64,000 nt of DNA from Candidatus Methanoplasma cognatum (GTDB lineage: Archaea; Thermoplasmatota; Thermoplasmata; Methanomassiliicoccales; Methanomethylophilaceae), in the NCBI GenBank assembly GCA_009777615.1, contig WRLM01000001.1, forward strand, positions 186,001 through 250,000, read 5' to 3'. The translations under genes and the position numbers were made by a program. Within the stretch, counting starts at the first letter, position 1; every line of letters starts with the position of its first letter. The notes beneath the pieces are model-generated. The model saw only the letters and a list, made by a program, of their open reading frames with translations. It did no database searches and was not told the origin of the DNA. Positions 8,723-17,764 of the stretch are shown in pieces.

Positions 8723-9601
8723 ATGGATGGGATGCAAATGGATGAAACAATGAAGAAAGAAGATATGGAACAGCACTTGTTGTTCCATAAGGCCCTGGCG
8801 GAGGACAGCGATGCGTATGTCAGGATAAACGGGTATATGGACATACTCGGGAAGGCCGGCTCCGGAGAGAGACTGAACGACCCTGTCGACGAGTCGATAA
8901 GGGCGGCTTTCAGCCTGGTCCTGGAGAACGGGATAGACCCCTGGGAGATAGATCTCAGAGAATTCGTCAAATTATATTCGAAAAAGGTGAACGAGAACAG
9001 ATTCGATATGATCGTGGCTGGAAAGCTCATGCTGATGGCATGGAGGATCCTGAGACTGCAGTCGGAGGCGACCTGTTCCAAATCGGACGAGCCCTTTGAA
9101 GAGGAATTCTTCGATTTCTCCTTTGAGGACGAGGACGAGTCGCTCATAGTGCCAGAAGTTTCGTTCAGGCACGCATACAGCAGGGATCCGGTCCGCCCGG
9201 TGACGATGTATGAACTGCTTGACGCGTTCGAGGAAGCGAGAGAGGAGATGGACATCTACCTCGAGAGGGAAAGGGTCAGGATAGGACTTGAGGACAGGAT
9301 ACCGAAGAAATTCGACAACAAGGCCCATGATGAGGACGATAAGCAGGATGTGGAGTTCGTCTGGGAAAGGATAGTCAGGCTCGGCGCCGGTCCGATGCAG
9401 ATCGACGAGCTTTACACAAGGGACATAATGGCGAATCTGAGGATATTCATCGCGGTCCTTCACCTCGTAAGGGACGGAAGACTGGAGATATCCCAGGCAT
9501 CGCTGCCGAGAGGCGTGATCACCATAGAGATGAAAGTGCCGGGGATACCGACGACGCTGGAAAGCAAAGAGGACCAGGAAGAAGCAGAGGCGGTGAACTG
9601 A
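8723..9601 (+). CDS. scpA: Segregation and condensation protein A (kleisin)
   Basis: A 292-residue kleisin that bridges the SMC heads. The N-terminal part contains the ENGIDPWEIDLREFVKLY signature followed by the helix that binds the SMC neck. A long acidic linker (FEEEFFDFSFEDEDES) precedes the C-terminal winged helix that binds the SMC cap. The gene starts 5 bases after smc and ends 1 base before scpB. Several Met codons lie near the start (residues 1, 4, 6, 10), so the exact N terminus is uncertain by a few residues. Confidence 0.92.
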   Translation: MDGMQMDETMKKEDMEQHLLFHKALAEDSDAYVRINGYMDILGKAGSGERLNDPVDESIRAAFSLVLENGIDPWEIDLREFVKLYSKKVNENRFDMIVAGKLMLMAWRILRLQSEATCSKSDEPFEEEFFDFSFEDEDESLIVPEVSFRHAYSRDPVRPVTMYELLDAFEEAREEMDIYLERERVRIGLEDRIPKKFDNKAHDEDDKQDVEFVWERIVRLGAGPMQIDELYTRDIMANLRIFIAVLHLVRDGRLEISQASLPRGVITIEMKVPGIPTTLESKEDQEEAEAVN

Positions 9602-9602
9602 G

Positions 9603-10115
9603 GTGGATGAGAAGGGCGCGGTCGAGGCGGCACTCTTCTCCAGCGCCGAAAAGATCAGCGTTTCCGGCATAGCCGAGAAGACCGGACTCCCGGAGGAAAA
9701 GATAAGGTACGCTTTGAAGGACCTCAGGAAAGAGTATGATGATCGGAACTCGGCGATAATGATCGCCAAGATCGGAAACGAATACAAGATGATGCTCAGA
9801 ACAGAGTACGCCGATTTCACCGGACAGTTCGCAAAGGCAGAGATGACCGGAGGGATGATGCGCACCCTCAGCACCATCGCCTATAATCAGCCTGTCCTGC
9901 AGTCGGAACTGTTCAAAACGCGCGGCGTCAGGACATACGACGACGTCCGCGCGCTGATAGAGATGGATTTCGTATCGGGGAAAAGGACAGGGCAGACGCT
10001 GGAACTGACCACGACGAAGAAATTCTCCGAGTATTTCGGAATAGGGAGCACAAGGGTCTCCGACATAAAAAAGTGGATAGAGTCTCAGGCCAAGAACATC
10101 GGCCCCGATCAGTGA
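9603..10115 (+). CDS. scpB: Segregation and condensation protein B
   Basis: A 170-residue protein with two winged-helix units typical of ScpB: an N-terminal VEAALFSSAEKISVSGIAEKTG helix-turn-helix and a second RTLSTIAYNQPVLQSELFKTRGV module. It binds the kleisin linker as a dimer and regulates SMC head engagement. It starts at a GTG one base after scpA, so SMC, kleisin and ScpB come from one message. The order smc-scpA-scpB is complete here. Confidence 0.92.
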   Translation: MDEKGAVEAALFSSAEKISVSGIAEKTGLPEEKIRYALKDLRKEYDDRNSAIMIAKIGNEYKMMLRTEYADFTGQFAKAEMTGGMMRTLSTIAYNQPVLQSELFKTRGVRTYDDVRALIEMDFVSGKRTGQTLELTTTKKFSEYFGIGSTRVSDIKKWIESQAKNIGPDQ

Positions 10116-10215
10116 TATCCCGGCACAGCAAGGGCACAAGCGCCAATTTTTTAATGATGGCGGCCGCACAGGGCTAAGTCAAACCGCAGGATCAACGGCG
10201 CCCCTTCTCCAATAG

Positions 10216-10228
10216 GAAAAAGCTTTTA
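10216..10228 (+). promoter_or_regulatory. TATA box of the LSm gene
   Basis: The AT-rich element aaaaagcttttaatc, about 35 bases before the LSm start at 10258, fits an archaeal TATA box with a short leader. The interval from 10116 to 10215 shows nothing else that I can identify. Confidence 0.5.
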
Positions 10229-10257
10229 ATCAAACACCTTATGGTCAGCCCGATAAT

Positions 10258-10479
10258 ATGGTAATGCCGCAAACGCTGTTGGAAAAATCGTTGGACAAAC
10301 GCGTCTCACTCCTTCTCAAGGACGGGAGGGTATTGGAAGGCAAATTCACCGGTTTCGACGAGTACATGAACATGGTACTGGACGAGACCGTAGAGAACAA
10401 TGTCGCCGGTGAGGAACAGAGGCGTTTGGGCACGGTCGTGCTCCGCGGGAACAACGTTGTGAGCATATCTATCCTTTGA
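10258..10479 (+). CDS. Archaeal Sm-like (LSm) RNA-binding protein
   Basis: A 73-residue Sm-like protein. The Sm1 motif is visible around KDGRVLEGKFTGFDEYMNMVLDE and the Sm2 motif as LGTVVLRGNNVVSIS. These proteins form heptameric rings that bind U-rich RNA and act in RNA processing. Length is normal for a minimal LSm. An alternative start two codons in (MPQTLLEK) is possible. It precedes the ABC transporter operon by 43 bases, but is probably a separate unit with its own TATA box. Confidence 0.92.
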   Translation: MVMPQTLLEKSLDKRVSLLLKDGRVLEGKFTGFDEYMNMVLDETVENNVAGEEQRRLGTVVLRGNNVVSISIL

Positions 10480-10522
10480 TATCGTGTTTTGATGATAACA
10501 CATCAAAGAAGGTGCTTCCCAC

Positions 10523-12157
10523 ATGTCCCTTTTCAAATGGATAAACGACATCTCCAATAACGAAAGGTCGAGGAAAGCGTGGTTCTCCTTTGTCTGTTTA
10601 GTTTTTCTTATAATTATAATAATCCCGTCCATCTACGTCGTATTCAGGATGTTCACCGAATGGGGGACGGTCAGCGATGTGTTCGACGACCCGTCGATGA
10701 TCTCCACGATAAAAGGCGCTCTGTGGAACTCATTCAGCATAGCCGGGATCGTGACGGTGATCGATATCATCGTGGGCATACCCATGGCCTGGATCTTTGT
10801 GAGGAAACAGTTCAAGGGGAAGAAATACCTCGACACGCTTATGGATATGCCTCTGGCATTCCCCACGGCGGTCCTCGGCATATCCGTGGTGATGTTCTGG
10901 GGGGCCCCCAATGGAATAAGCATACCCGGGCTGGGGCTCGTGATGTCCCCGTACATCATGCTGATCCTTCTACATATAATATTCACATATCCTTACATGG
11001 TAAGGTCTCTGTCCGCCATCCTGGAGCAGATAGAGCCCAATTACGAAACGGCCGCAATGACCCTCTCGGCGTCAAGGTTCACCGCCGTGAGGACGATAAC
11101 CCTCCCCCTTTTCCGCGCCGGACTGGTGACGGGCACGATCCTTTGTTTTGCCAGGTCGCTTTCTGAAACGGGAGGAACGTACATCGCCCTGAAGATGATG
11201 GGCGTCGGCGACTCGTTCTTCACAGGACCGACCTTCATAGCATTCATGAAAGCGGATTTCGGCACTGACGCCGCAATGGGCCCGATGATACTGATCAGCG
11301 TTCTGATGATAATACTGGCGCTTCTTCTGCTGGTGGTCGTCAAAGTATTGATCATGAGGTTCAAGATACCGATAAAAAGAGTGTGGCCCGACTTCGGGAG
11401 GATGATAAGCAGAGGGACGGTGCCGAAGCTCAAAGATGCATTCTCTATCGCCTTCCTTGCGGTGATCGTTCTTCTTCCCACTTTCTACATATTCACTTAT
11501 ATGACGCAGCCTATGGCCGACATCGACTACGGCATGCTACTGTACTCGATCGGGATATCGTTCTTCATCGCCGGGGTCGCCGTGATTTTCGATATCGTGT
11601 TCGGAATCCCCGTCGCGCTGTACATCGCAAGGAAAAGGAATACTAAGTTCGGCAAGATCCTGGACAGCCTGGTAAACGTGCCCCTCATAATCCCCACGAC
11701 AGCGCTCGGCTTCTCGCTGGCACTGTTCTGGGGCAGCATTTATTCGGGCGGTTCGCTGGGTCTGCTGATGGTGATAATGGGGCACATAGCGTTCACTTTC
11801 CCCCTTGTGGTGAGGAACATCACCGGCGCCGTCGAAGAGGTGGACGCTTCGTACGAGGAGGTGGCTATGACGCTTGGGGCAAAGCCGTTCCAGGCGTTCT
11901 CCAAAGTATTGGTGCCTATCATAAAGTCATCGATAATAGCGGGCGCGGTGCTTGCGTTCACCAGAAGTCTGGGGGAGACGGGAGCGACAATCGCCATAAG
12001 CAACTCTGTGAAGACGGTGCCGGTCTACATCATGGATCTGATCAATGTGCAGAATTATTCCGAAGCGGCATTCTGTTCGATAATCCTCATAGCTATATGT
12101 TTCGTGTTCATGTTCATCATAAGGATGGCGGTCAACAGAGGTGGTCACCATGCCTGA
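10523..12157 (+). CDS. ABC transporter permease, two fused MetI-type domains
   Basis: A 544-residue permease with about twelve predicted membrane helices, made of two tandem binding-protein-dependent transport domains as in FbpB and ThiP. Each half has the cytoplasmic EAA loop that contacts the ATPase: ETAAMTLSASRFTAVRTITLP in the first and EEVAMTLGAKPFQAFSKVLVP in the second. Because both domains are in one chain, a single polypeptide can form the channel. Two different ATPase genes follow. The substrate is not evident; iron, thiamine, polyamine and oxyanion importers share this layout, and no solute-binding protein is encoded nearby. Confidence 0.88.
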   Translation: MSLFKWINDISNNERSRKAWFSFVCLVFLIIIIIPSIYVVFRMFTEWGTVSDVFDDPSMISTIKGALWNSFSIAGIVTVIDIIVGIPMAWIFVRKQFKGKKYLDTLMDMPLAFPTAVLGISVVMFWGAPNGISIPGLGLVMSPYIMLILLHIIFTYPYMVRSLSAILEQIEPNYETAAMTLSASRFTAVRTITLPLFRAGLVTGTILCFARSLSETGGTYIALKMMGVGDSFFTGPTFIAFMKADFGTDAAMGPMILISVLMIILALLLLVVVKVLIMRFKIPIKRVWPDFGRMISRGTVPKLKDAFSIAFLAVIVLLPTFYIFTYMTQPMADIDYGMLLYSIGISFFIAGVAVIFDIVFGIPVALYIARKRNTKFGKILDSLVNVPLIIPTTALGFSLALFWGSIYSGGSLGLLMVIMGHIAFTFPLVVRNITGAVEEVDASYEEVAMTLGAKPFQAFSKVLVPIIKSSIIAGAVLAFTRSLGETGATIAISNSVKTVPVYIMDLINVQNYSEAAFCSIILIAICFVFMFIIRMAVNRGGHHA

Positions 12158-13280
12158 GATCGTTCTGGACGGGTTGTCCAAGGACTATGGCGGAGTTCCG
12201 GCCGCCGACGGACTGTCGCTAAAGGTGAACAACGGAGAATACCTTTGCATACTGGGGCCAACCGGGTCCGGGAAAACGACATGCCTCAGAATGATATGCG
12301 GCCTAACTAAGCCGGATGGCGGAAGGATCCTTTTCGGCGGAGCGGATGTGACGAATATGCCGGTCACCGAGAGGAAGGCGGCGATGCTGTCACAGGTATA
12401 TTCCCTGTTCCCGCCGAAGACCGTCTACGGAAACGTGATGTTCTCACCCGAGATCAAAGAGTGGGAGGAGGAGGATGCCAAACAACTGGTCAGAAGCATG
12501 ATAAAAATGGTGCACATGGAGAATAAGGTAGATTCTTATCCGCACGAGCTCAGCGGAGGCCAGCAGCAGAGGACTGCCCTTGCGAGAGCGCTTGCGTCCA
12601 ATTCAGACATACTGCTTCTCGACGAGCCCCTAAGGGCGCTGGACGCCAGACTCAGACTTGAGCTCAGGCAGGAGCTGAGGTCCCTCGTGAAAGAGATGGG
12701 GCTCACTGCCATACACGTCACCCACGATCAGGATGAAGCCCTTGAGATGGCTGACCGCATAGCGGTGATCAGGAAAGGAAAGATAATCCAAGTAGGTACG
12801 CCGATGGAGGTCTTTCAGGACCCGAAGACACCATTCGTGGCGAATTTCGTAGGAAGGTCAAACATATTCTTGGGAAAGGTCCGTTCCGTCAGCGAGACGA
12901 CATCTGAGGTGGAGCTGGAGAACGGCGTCGTCATAAAAGCGCGCAGGACCGACATCCCCATAGGCGGGGACGTAGCGGTGGCGATCAAAATAGGGAGCAC
13001 AAGGATCCCGCCGATCCCGAAACCGACGGAGGAGAAGCCGGAGCCGGAGACGCCGCAGGGATTCTTTGCAGGAAAGGTCGAAAGGATACTGTACGAGGGG
13101 GCGACGATCACCATAGAGGTGGACGCCAAAGGAGTCGGGCTGGTGTCCTCCAAGCTTCCCAACAGAAAATACGACGATTATAAGGCGGGAGATGAAGTGA
13201 TGGTCTATTGGCAGCCGGAGAAGGCCAGCGTTTTCGAGATACCTCCGGAAGGAATAGAAGAAGAGCTGAGGTTGGACTGA
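12150..13280 (+). CDS. ABC transporter ATPase 1 (CysA/PotA/WtpC type with TOBE domain)
   Basis: A 376-residue ATPase with Walker A GPTGSGKTT, Q-loop region LSQVYSLFPPKT, signature LSGGQQQRTALARALA, Walker B ILLLDEPLRALDARLR and the switch His in VTHDQDEA. A C-terminal TOBE-like beta domain is interrupted by a Pro/Glu-rich linker (IPKPTEEKPEPETPQG). The ATG at 12150 follows a good AGAGGTGG ribosome site and overlaps the permease stop by 8 bases. It is one of two ATPase paralogues in the operon, which suggests a heterodimeric motor. Confidence 0.9.
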   Translation: MPEIVLDGLSKDYGGVPAADGLSLKVNNGEYLCILGPTGSGKTTCLRMICGLTKPDGGRILFGGADVTNMPVTERKAAMLSQVYSLFPPKTVYGNVMFSPEIKEWEEEDAKQLVRSMIKMVHMENKVDSYPHELSGGQQQRTALARALASNSDILLLDEPLRALDARLRLELRQELRSLVKEMGLTAIHVTHDQDEALEMADRIAVIRKGKIIQVGTPMEVFQDPKTPFVANFVGRSNIFLGKVRSVSETTSEVELENGVVIKARRTDIPIGGDVAVAIKIGSTRIPPIPKPTEEKPEPETPQGFFAGKVERILYEGATITIEVDAKGVGLVSSKLPNRKYDDYKAGDEVMVYWQPEKASVFEIPPEGIEEELRLD

Positions 13281-14362
13281 TGAAGATAAAACTCGAGAAC
13301 GTATCAATGAAATTCGGGGATTTCTATGCCATCAGGAACGTCAGCCTATCTATAGACAAAGGCGAATACCTCACCTTGCTCGGACCGTCGGGATGCGGCA
13401 AGACAACGCTGATAAAGGTAATATCTGGGATATGGAAGCCTACCGAGGGGAGGGTCTTCGTCGACGGGGAAGACGTAACCGATGTTCCCATTGAAGACAG
13501 GGACACGGGATATGTGTTCCAGAACATAGCGCTGTTCCCCAACATGAACATCAAAGACAATGTGGGGTACAGCCCGAGGGTCAAGGACATGTCCCAGGAA
13601 GAGGTCGATCGTATCTCAAAGGATAACCTGGAACTTGTCAAGATGTTCGACAGGGCGAAGATGTTCCCCTCCGAGCTCTCGGGCGGAGAGCAGCAGAAGG
13701 CCGCGCTCGCAAGGGCGCTGGCGTCTGGGTCGAAGATGCTCATGCTGGACGAACCCCTTTCCGCACTGGATGCCCGCGTCCGCGTCGAACTGAGATATGA
13801 GATAAGAAGGCTTGTGAAAAAGCTCGGGATAACCGTTCTGCATGTGACACACGATCAGGAAGAGGCTATGTCTGTGTCCGACAGGATAATACTGATGAGG
13901 GCCGGAGGGATCCAGGAGGTCGGTACTCCGCTGGATCTGTACAGGAATCCAAGATCGCTGTTCGCCGCATATTTCATAGGCGAGACGAACCTCCTGGAGT
14001 GCGCCGTATCGGGCAAGACCAGGACCGGGAAAACGGCCGTAAGGCTCAGAGGAGGCCAGACGGTAAGAGCGGCCAGATCGGATTTCTATACGGGAGATCC
14101 GGTGGTCATATCTGTCCGTCCGGAGAGCGTTTATACGGCGACCGACGGTCTCAAGGCAAAGGTGATCGGAGTGGTGTTCATGGGGACGTATTGGAGAATA
14201 AGGACGCTTGCCGAAACAAGCGATTACATAGACTATAATGTTTCATCGAACGACGAGGTGCCCGCGATAGGCGATAAACTGTACCTTGTGTTCAACAAAA
14301 AGGCGACGAAGGTGTTCGCAAGACCGGAAGAAGGATTAGAGGAGGCGATCAAGCTTGAATGA
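13280..14362 (+). CDS. ABC transporter ATPase 2 (same type, paralogue)
   Basis: A 360-residue ATPase with Walker A GPSGCGKTT, signature LSGGEQQKAALARALA, Walker B LMLDEPLSALDARVR and HVTHDQEEAM. The C-terminal region is TOBE-like. The start MKIKLENVSMKF overlaps the previous stop by one base (TGATG); an upstream in-frame GTG exists inside the first ATPase but would add non-homologous residues. It is distinct from ATPase 1, so the pair most likely heterodimerises on the fused permease. Confidence 0.9.
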   Translation: MKIKLENVSMKFGDFYAIRNVSLSIDKGEYLTLLGPSGCGKTTLIKVISGIWKPTEGRVFVDGEDVTDVPIEDRDTGYVFQNIALFPNMNIKDNVGYSPRVKDMSQEEVDRISKDNLELVKMFDRAKMFPSELSGGEQQKAALARALASGSKMLMLDEPLSALDARVRVELRYEIRRLVKKLGITVLHVTHDQEEAMSVSDRIILMRAGGIQEVGTPLDLYRNPRSLFAAYFIGETNLLECAVSGKTRTGKTAVRLRGGQTVRAARSDFYTGDPVVISVRPESVYTATDGLKAKVIGVVFMGTYWRIRTLAETSDYIDYNVSSNDEVPAIGDKLYLVFNKKATKVFARPEEGLEEAIKLE

Positions 14363-15032
14363 TAAGAAGGGAATGCTTGGATGGTTTTCCAAGAGGAAGG
14401 AAGAAGTCGTCAGAATGGGTTCGAGGAGCCACGGCCTGGTGGTCCAGGACGCGGTCACCGAGCTGAATCTGGCGCTGACAGCAATGGGAAAGGGCGACCA
14501 GGTCAACGCGATGAAGTGTATCGAGAGACTGATGATACTGGAAAGAGAGGCCGACAAGATAGAGGATAAACTCTGCGCCGACGTCTCTGGAGGGGAACTG
14601 AGCGTTCAGGAAAGAGAGGATCTGATCCACTTCATAAGAAAAATGGACCAGATCGCAAACTGGTGCAAAGAGGGTGCGATCCACATACAGCTTCTGAAAG
14701 AGACGAATGCCCTTGTACCAGAGTATATATGGCTGGAGATCGGGAAGATGTCCGAGGAACTCATACCGGCCGTAAAGCATCTGGTGAAGATCGTCGAGAA
14801 CATGGACAACGCATCCACGGAGACGGTCAGGAACATAGAGGCGGTATATGATCAGGAGAAGATAGTCGACGGACTGTACTTCTCCTGCATAAAGCAGGTC
14901 CATCTTTCTCCAATGGACCCGCGGGCGGTAATGCTGGTAAGGGAGCTCATTTTCACACTGGAGATGGCCGCGGACACATGCAAGAATTGTGCAGACACGC
15001 TCTCGATACTGCTGGTCGCAAGGAGGATGTGA
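14355..15032 (+). CDS. PhoU-like DUF47 protein
   Basis: A 225-residue all-helical protein of the PhoU-related DUF47 family, opening with the typical MLGWFSKRKEE and containing heptad-like repeats with acidic clusters (EREADKIEDKLCADV, HFIRKMDQIANWCKEGAIHI). Such proteins regulate or accompany phosphate and anion transporters. The TTG at 14355 has a GGAGG site about 10 bases upstream and overlaps the ATPase gene by 8 bases; the ATG at 14373 is an alternative. Its place at the end of an ABC operon hints at feedback control of that transporter. Confidence 0.8.
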   Translation: MNDKKGMLGWFSKRKEEVVRMGSRSHGLVVQDAVTELNLALTAMGKGDQVNAMKCIERLMILEREADKIEDKLCADVSGGELSVQEREDLIHFIRKMDQIANWCKEGAIHIQLLKETNALVPEYIWLEIGKMSEELIPAVKHLVKIVENMDNASTETVRNIEAVYDQEKIVDGLYFSCIKQVHLSPMDPRAVMLVRELIFTLEMAADTCKNCADTLSILLVARRM

Positions 15033-16391
15033 GTGTCGGGGAGGCTTTTCGGCACAGGCGGAGTGAGAGGGGTCATAAACGAAGACATGACCTCAGACCT
15101 GGCGCTCCGGATGGGAAAGGCCATAGGCGCAGTTATGGGAGGCGTCGTGGCCGTTGCCACGGATACGAGGATCTCCGCCGACATGATGAAGATGGCGGTA
15201 TCGTCGGGGATAATGGCCGCAGGGGCCGATGTCCTGGACCTGGGTGTGCTGCCCACTCCGGCCCTGCAATATTATGTCAAAACTCATGACAGTGTGAACG
15301 GCGGAGTGATGATCACCGCCTCCTACAGCCCCCCGCAGTTCAACGGGATCAGGTGCATCTCATCCGACGGCACGGAAGCAAGCCGGAAAGAGGAAGAAAT
15401 GATTGAAGCCCGGTTTTCTGAGGACATACCATGCGCGCCCTGGAATTCGATCGGGGATATGCATAGAATAAGCAGCGCGGGAGAAGAATATGTTAACGCG
15501 GTGATCTCTAAGGTGGACGCGGAAATGATAAGGAAGGCGGGACTGAAAGTTTGTCTCGACTGTGCGAACGGCGCCTCTTATGAGACGTCCCCGCTCCTTC
15601 TCAAAAAGCTGAATGTCAGAACGGTGACCATCAACTGCAATCCGCAGGGAGAGTCCCCGGGACATCCGAGCGAACCGACCGAAGAGAATCTTAAGGACCT
15701 CCTTTCGCTGACAAGAGCCACGAGGTCCAACATAGGGATAGCTCACGACGGAGATGCCGGCAGGTGCGTATTCGCGACCAGCGAAGGAAGATACATAAGC
15801 GGGGATAAGAGCCTGGCACTTATGTCAAGACACGCCCTCTTAAAAGATAAAGGAACGGTCGTTACGCCGGTAAGCTCATCATCGCTCGTCGAAGATATCG
15901 TAAAAGGATCTGGCGGGTCGATCGAGTACACAGCGGTGGGATCCGCTGCCGTCGCCGGAAGGATGATCGAAACGGGAGCGGTGTTCGGCGGAGAGGAGGA
16001 CGGAGGGCTGATCTTCCCGGAGCACCAATACTGCAGGGATGGCTGCATGGCCATCGCAAAGATGCTGGAATGCATCGCAAGGGAAGGGCCGCTCAAGAGC
16101 CAGATATCCAAGCTCCCCGTTTATTACAAAGTTAAGAGGAAGGTCGACTGCCCCGACGAAATGAAAAAGTATGTCCTTGAGCGGATTGCGGAAGAAAGCG
16201 CCGGAGAGAGGATGGACAACACCGACGGCATAAAGGTGATGTTCGATGACGGATGGGTCCTCGCCAGACCGTCTGGGAAAGAACCTGCGTTCAAGATCCT
16301 TTCCGAGTCAAAAGACGAAGAGATCGCAAGAACGATGGCAGAAAAGTACGAAGGCGTGGTCAGAGAGTATCTGAGCCAGGGTTTCAATTAA
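15033..16391 (+). CDS. Divergent phosphohexomutase (GlmM/ManB family)
   Basis: A 452-residue alpha-D-phosphohexomutase with all four domains recognisable, beginning GRLFGTGGVRG. The active-site loop near residue 95 is TASYSPPQFNG rather than TASHNPP, keeping the phosphorylated Ser. The metal loop near 239 is DGDAGR rather than DGDADR, losing one Asp. The sugar loop near 318 is GGEEDGG, and the phosphate loop near 411 is RPSGKEP rather than RPSGTEP. Isomerisation of a hexose or hexosamine phosphate is the family role, but these changes make substrate and activity uncertain. It starts at a GTG immediately after the DUF47 stop. Confidence 0.8.
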   Translation: MSGRLFGTGGVRGVINEDMTSDLALRMGKAIGAVMGGVVAVATDTRISADMMKMAVSSGIMAAGADVLDLGVLPTPALQYYVKTHDSVNGGVMITASYSPPQFNGIRCISSDGTEASRKEEEMIEARFSEDIPCAPWNSIGDMHRISSAGEEYVNAVISKVDAEMIRKAGLKVCLDCANGASYETSPLLLKKLNVRTVTINCNPQGESPGHPSEPTEENLKDLLSLTRATRSNIGIAHDGDAGRCVFATSEGRYISGDKSLALMSRHALLKDKGTVVTPVSSSSLVEDIVKGSGGSIEYTAVGSAAVAGRMIETGAVFGGEEDGGLIFPEHQYCRDGCMAIAKMLECIAREGPLKSQISKLPVYYKVKRKVDCPDEMKKYVLERIAEESAGERMDNTDGIKVMFDDGWVLARPSGKEPAFKILSESKDEEIARTMAEKYEGVVREYLSQGFN

Positions 16392-17253
16392 GACTTTTTG
16401 AGTGAACGGCAAGGACCTCTTTGATGAGCCTTGCCGCCAGTATTGAGGTTATGCCGCTCGGATCGGCCGGGGGGCACACTTCCGTCACATCAAAACCTAC
16501 CAGTCTGTCCCCGATGATGTTTATTGCCTTCTTCACATCCATGGGATCAAGACCGAAGGGCTCCGGAGTGCCTGTTCCGGGCGCGAAAGCGGGATCGATG
16601 CCGTCAATGTCCAGAGAAAGGTACACGCGTTCGCTCCTTACGCTGTCCAGCGCTTTTCTCACCGCTTTTTCGATTCCGCTCTCTTTGATCTCAAAGGATG
16701 TTACATGAGGGATGACGTCGTCCCTTTCCAGCTCTTCCCTGGAGATCGACCTCACTCCCAGCGAGAATACGTTATCGATGCCCAGGTGCTCCGCGGCGCG
16801 TCTCGTGACGCAGGCGTGGCTGTACCTCGTCCCAAGATATTCGTCCCGGGAGTCAAGATGGGCATCTATTGTTATCAGGGCAACGTCTTTTTTCTTGAAG
16901 CACTGCATGATGGGAATGTTCACCGAGTGCTCTCCCCCCATCGCAATGGTGAACTTCCCGTCGTTGATGGCAGGCGCCATGAAGAATTTCACTTCATCGA
17001 TCATATCCTCTGGAAGAAAAGGATCTTCGCAGTTGCCCTGATCGAATATGTTGAGGGGGGGAAGGCCGAGGCCGTGCTCGAAATGTATCTCCTCGAAATT
17101 ATACGAGGATCTTCTTATGTGGAAGGGCGCCTCCCTGGCGCCCGGTCTGAAACTTGAGGTCCGGTCATAAGGGATACCCAAAATGAAGACATCGGCGGAG
17201 TCGTATTCCGATTCCGCGCCCGCGTAGGATATCCCATAAGGCACGAGCGTCAC
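16384..17253 (-). CDS. Agmatinase/arginase-family ureohydrolase
   Basis: A 289-residue ureohydrolase with the binuclear Mn site visible as GGEHSV, DAHLDSR and SLDIDGIDPAFAPGTGTPEP. Archaeal members are usually agmatinases that make putrescine from agmatine. The frame is open for 38 more codons upstream, but these run into the aIF5A gene; the GTG at 17253, one base after the aIF5A stop, gives the expected VTLVPYGISYAG start. Its operon with aIF5A fits a polyamine supply for deoxyhypusine-type modification. The 3' end overlaps the convergent phosphohexomutase gene by 8 bases. Confidence 0.88.
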   Translation of the reverse strand: MTLVPYGISYAGAESEYDSADVFILGIPYDRTSSFRPGAREAPFHIRRSSYNFEEIHFEHGLGLPPLNIFDQGNCEDPFLPEDMIDEVKFFMAPAINDGKFTIAMGGEHSVNIPIMQCFKKKDVALITIDAHLDSRDEYLGTRYSHACVTRRAAEHLGIDNVFSLGVRSISREELERDDVIPHVTSFEIKESGIEKAVRKALDSVRSERVYLSLDIDGIDPAFAPGTGTPEPFGLDPMDVKKAINIIGDRLVGFDVTEVCPPADPSGITSILAARLIKEVLAVHSKSLN

Positions 17254-17254
17254 C

Positions 17255-17632
17255 TTACAGGAGTTTGTTCCTTCCCATAGCAACGATGTACATGACCTCT
17301 CCGCCCGCCTCAATGGTGCCTTCGTGATCCTCATTGATGGCCATGGAGAAGTTCTCGAACGTCTCAAGGTCCATTATCTGAACTTCGTTGCCCTGTATGG
17401 ACAGCACCTGTCCTTTCCTTCTGTCTATCTGGGGGACCTGTACTTTTGTGCTCACCGGCGCGTTGATGGATTTCTTGGCGCCCGTGAAAATGTCCGCTGC
17501 CTCGATGTTCGCTTTTGCGGATCCGTGCTTTCCTGGTTTTGACGTGCTTATCGATATGATCTTGCAGGGGGACTCGTCAATGTTGACATACCTTCCGACC
17601 TTCAACTCTCTGATCTCTTTCATTTCCCACAT
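17255..17632 (-). CDS. Translation initiation factor 5A
   Basis: A 125-residue aIF5A with the N-terminal SH3-like domain and C-terminal OB domain. The hypusine loop is SKPGKHGSAK with the modified lysine at position 35. It relieves ribosome stalling at difficult peptide motifs and requires a polyamine-derived modification. The downstream agmatinase gene is separated by one base. A start at Met4 would also be possible. The rest of the sequence is conventional. Confidence 0.95.
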   Translation of the reverse strand: MWEMKEIRELKVGRYVNIDESPCKIISISTSKPGKHGSAKANIEAADIFTGAKKSINAPVSTKVQVPQIDRRKGQVLSIQGNEVQIMDLETFENFSMAINEDHEGTIEAGGEVMYIVAMGRNKLL

Positions 17633-17764
17633 TTTTGACCCTCCTCATGCCGCCGGCAGGCAGTCCGACCCTTCGAAACATAGGACGGACTGTAACAAAT
17701 CGGATAATGGCAATATTTTATTAGAGCCCTATCCCTGCCGTATTTAATATATTTTGTGGACAGC

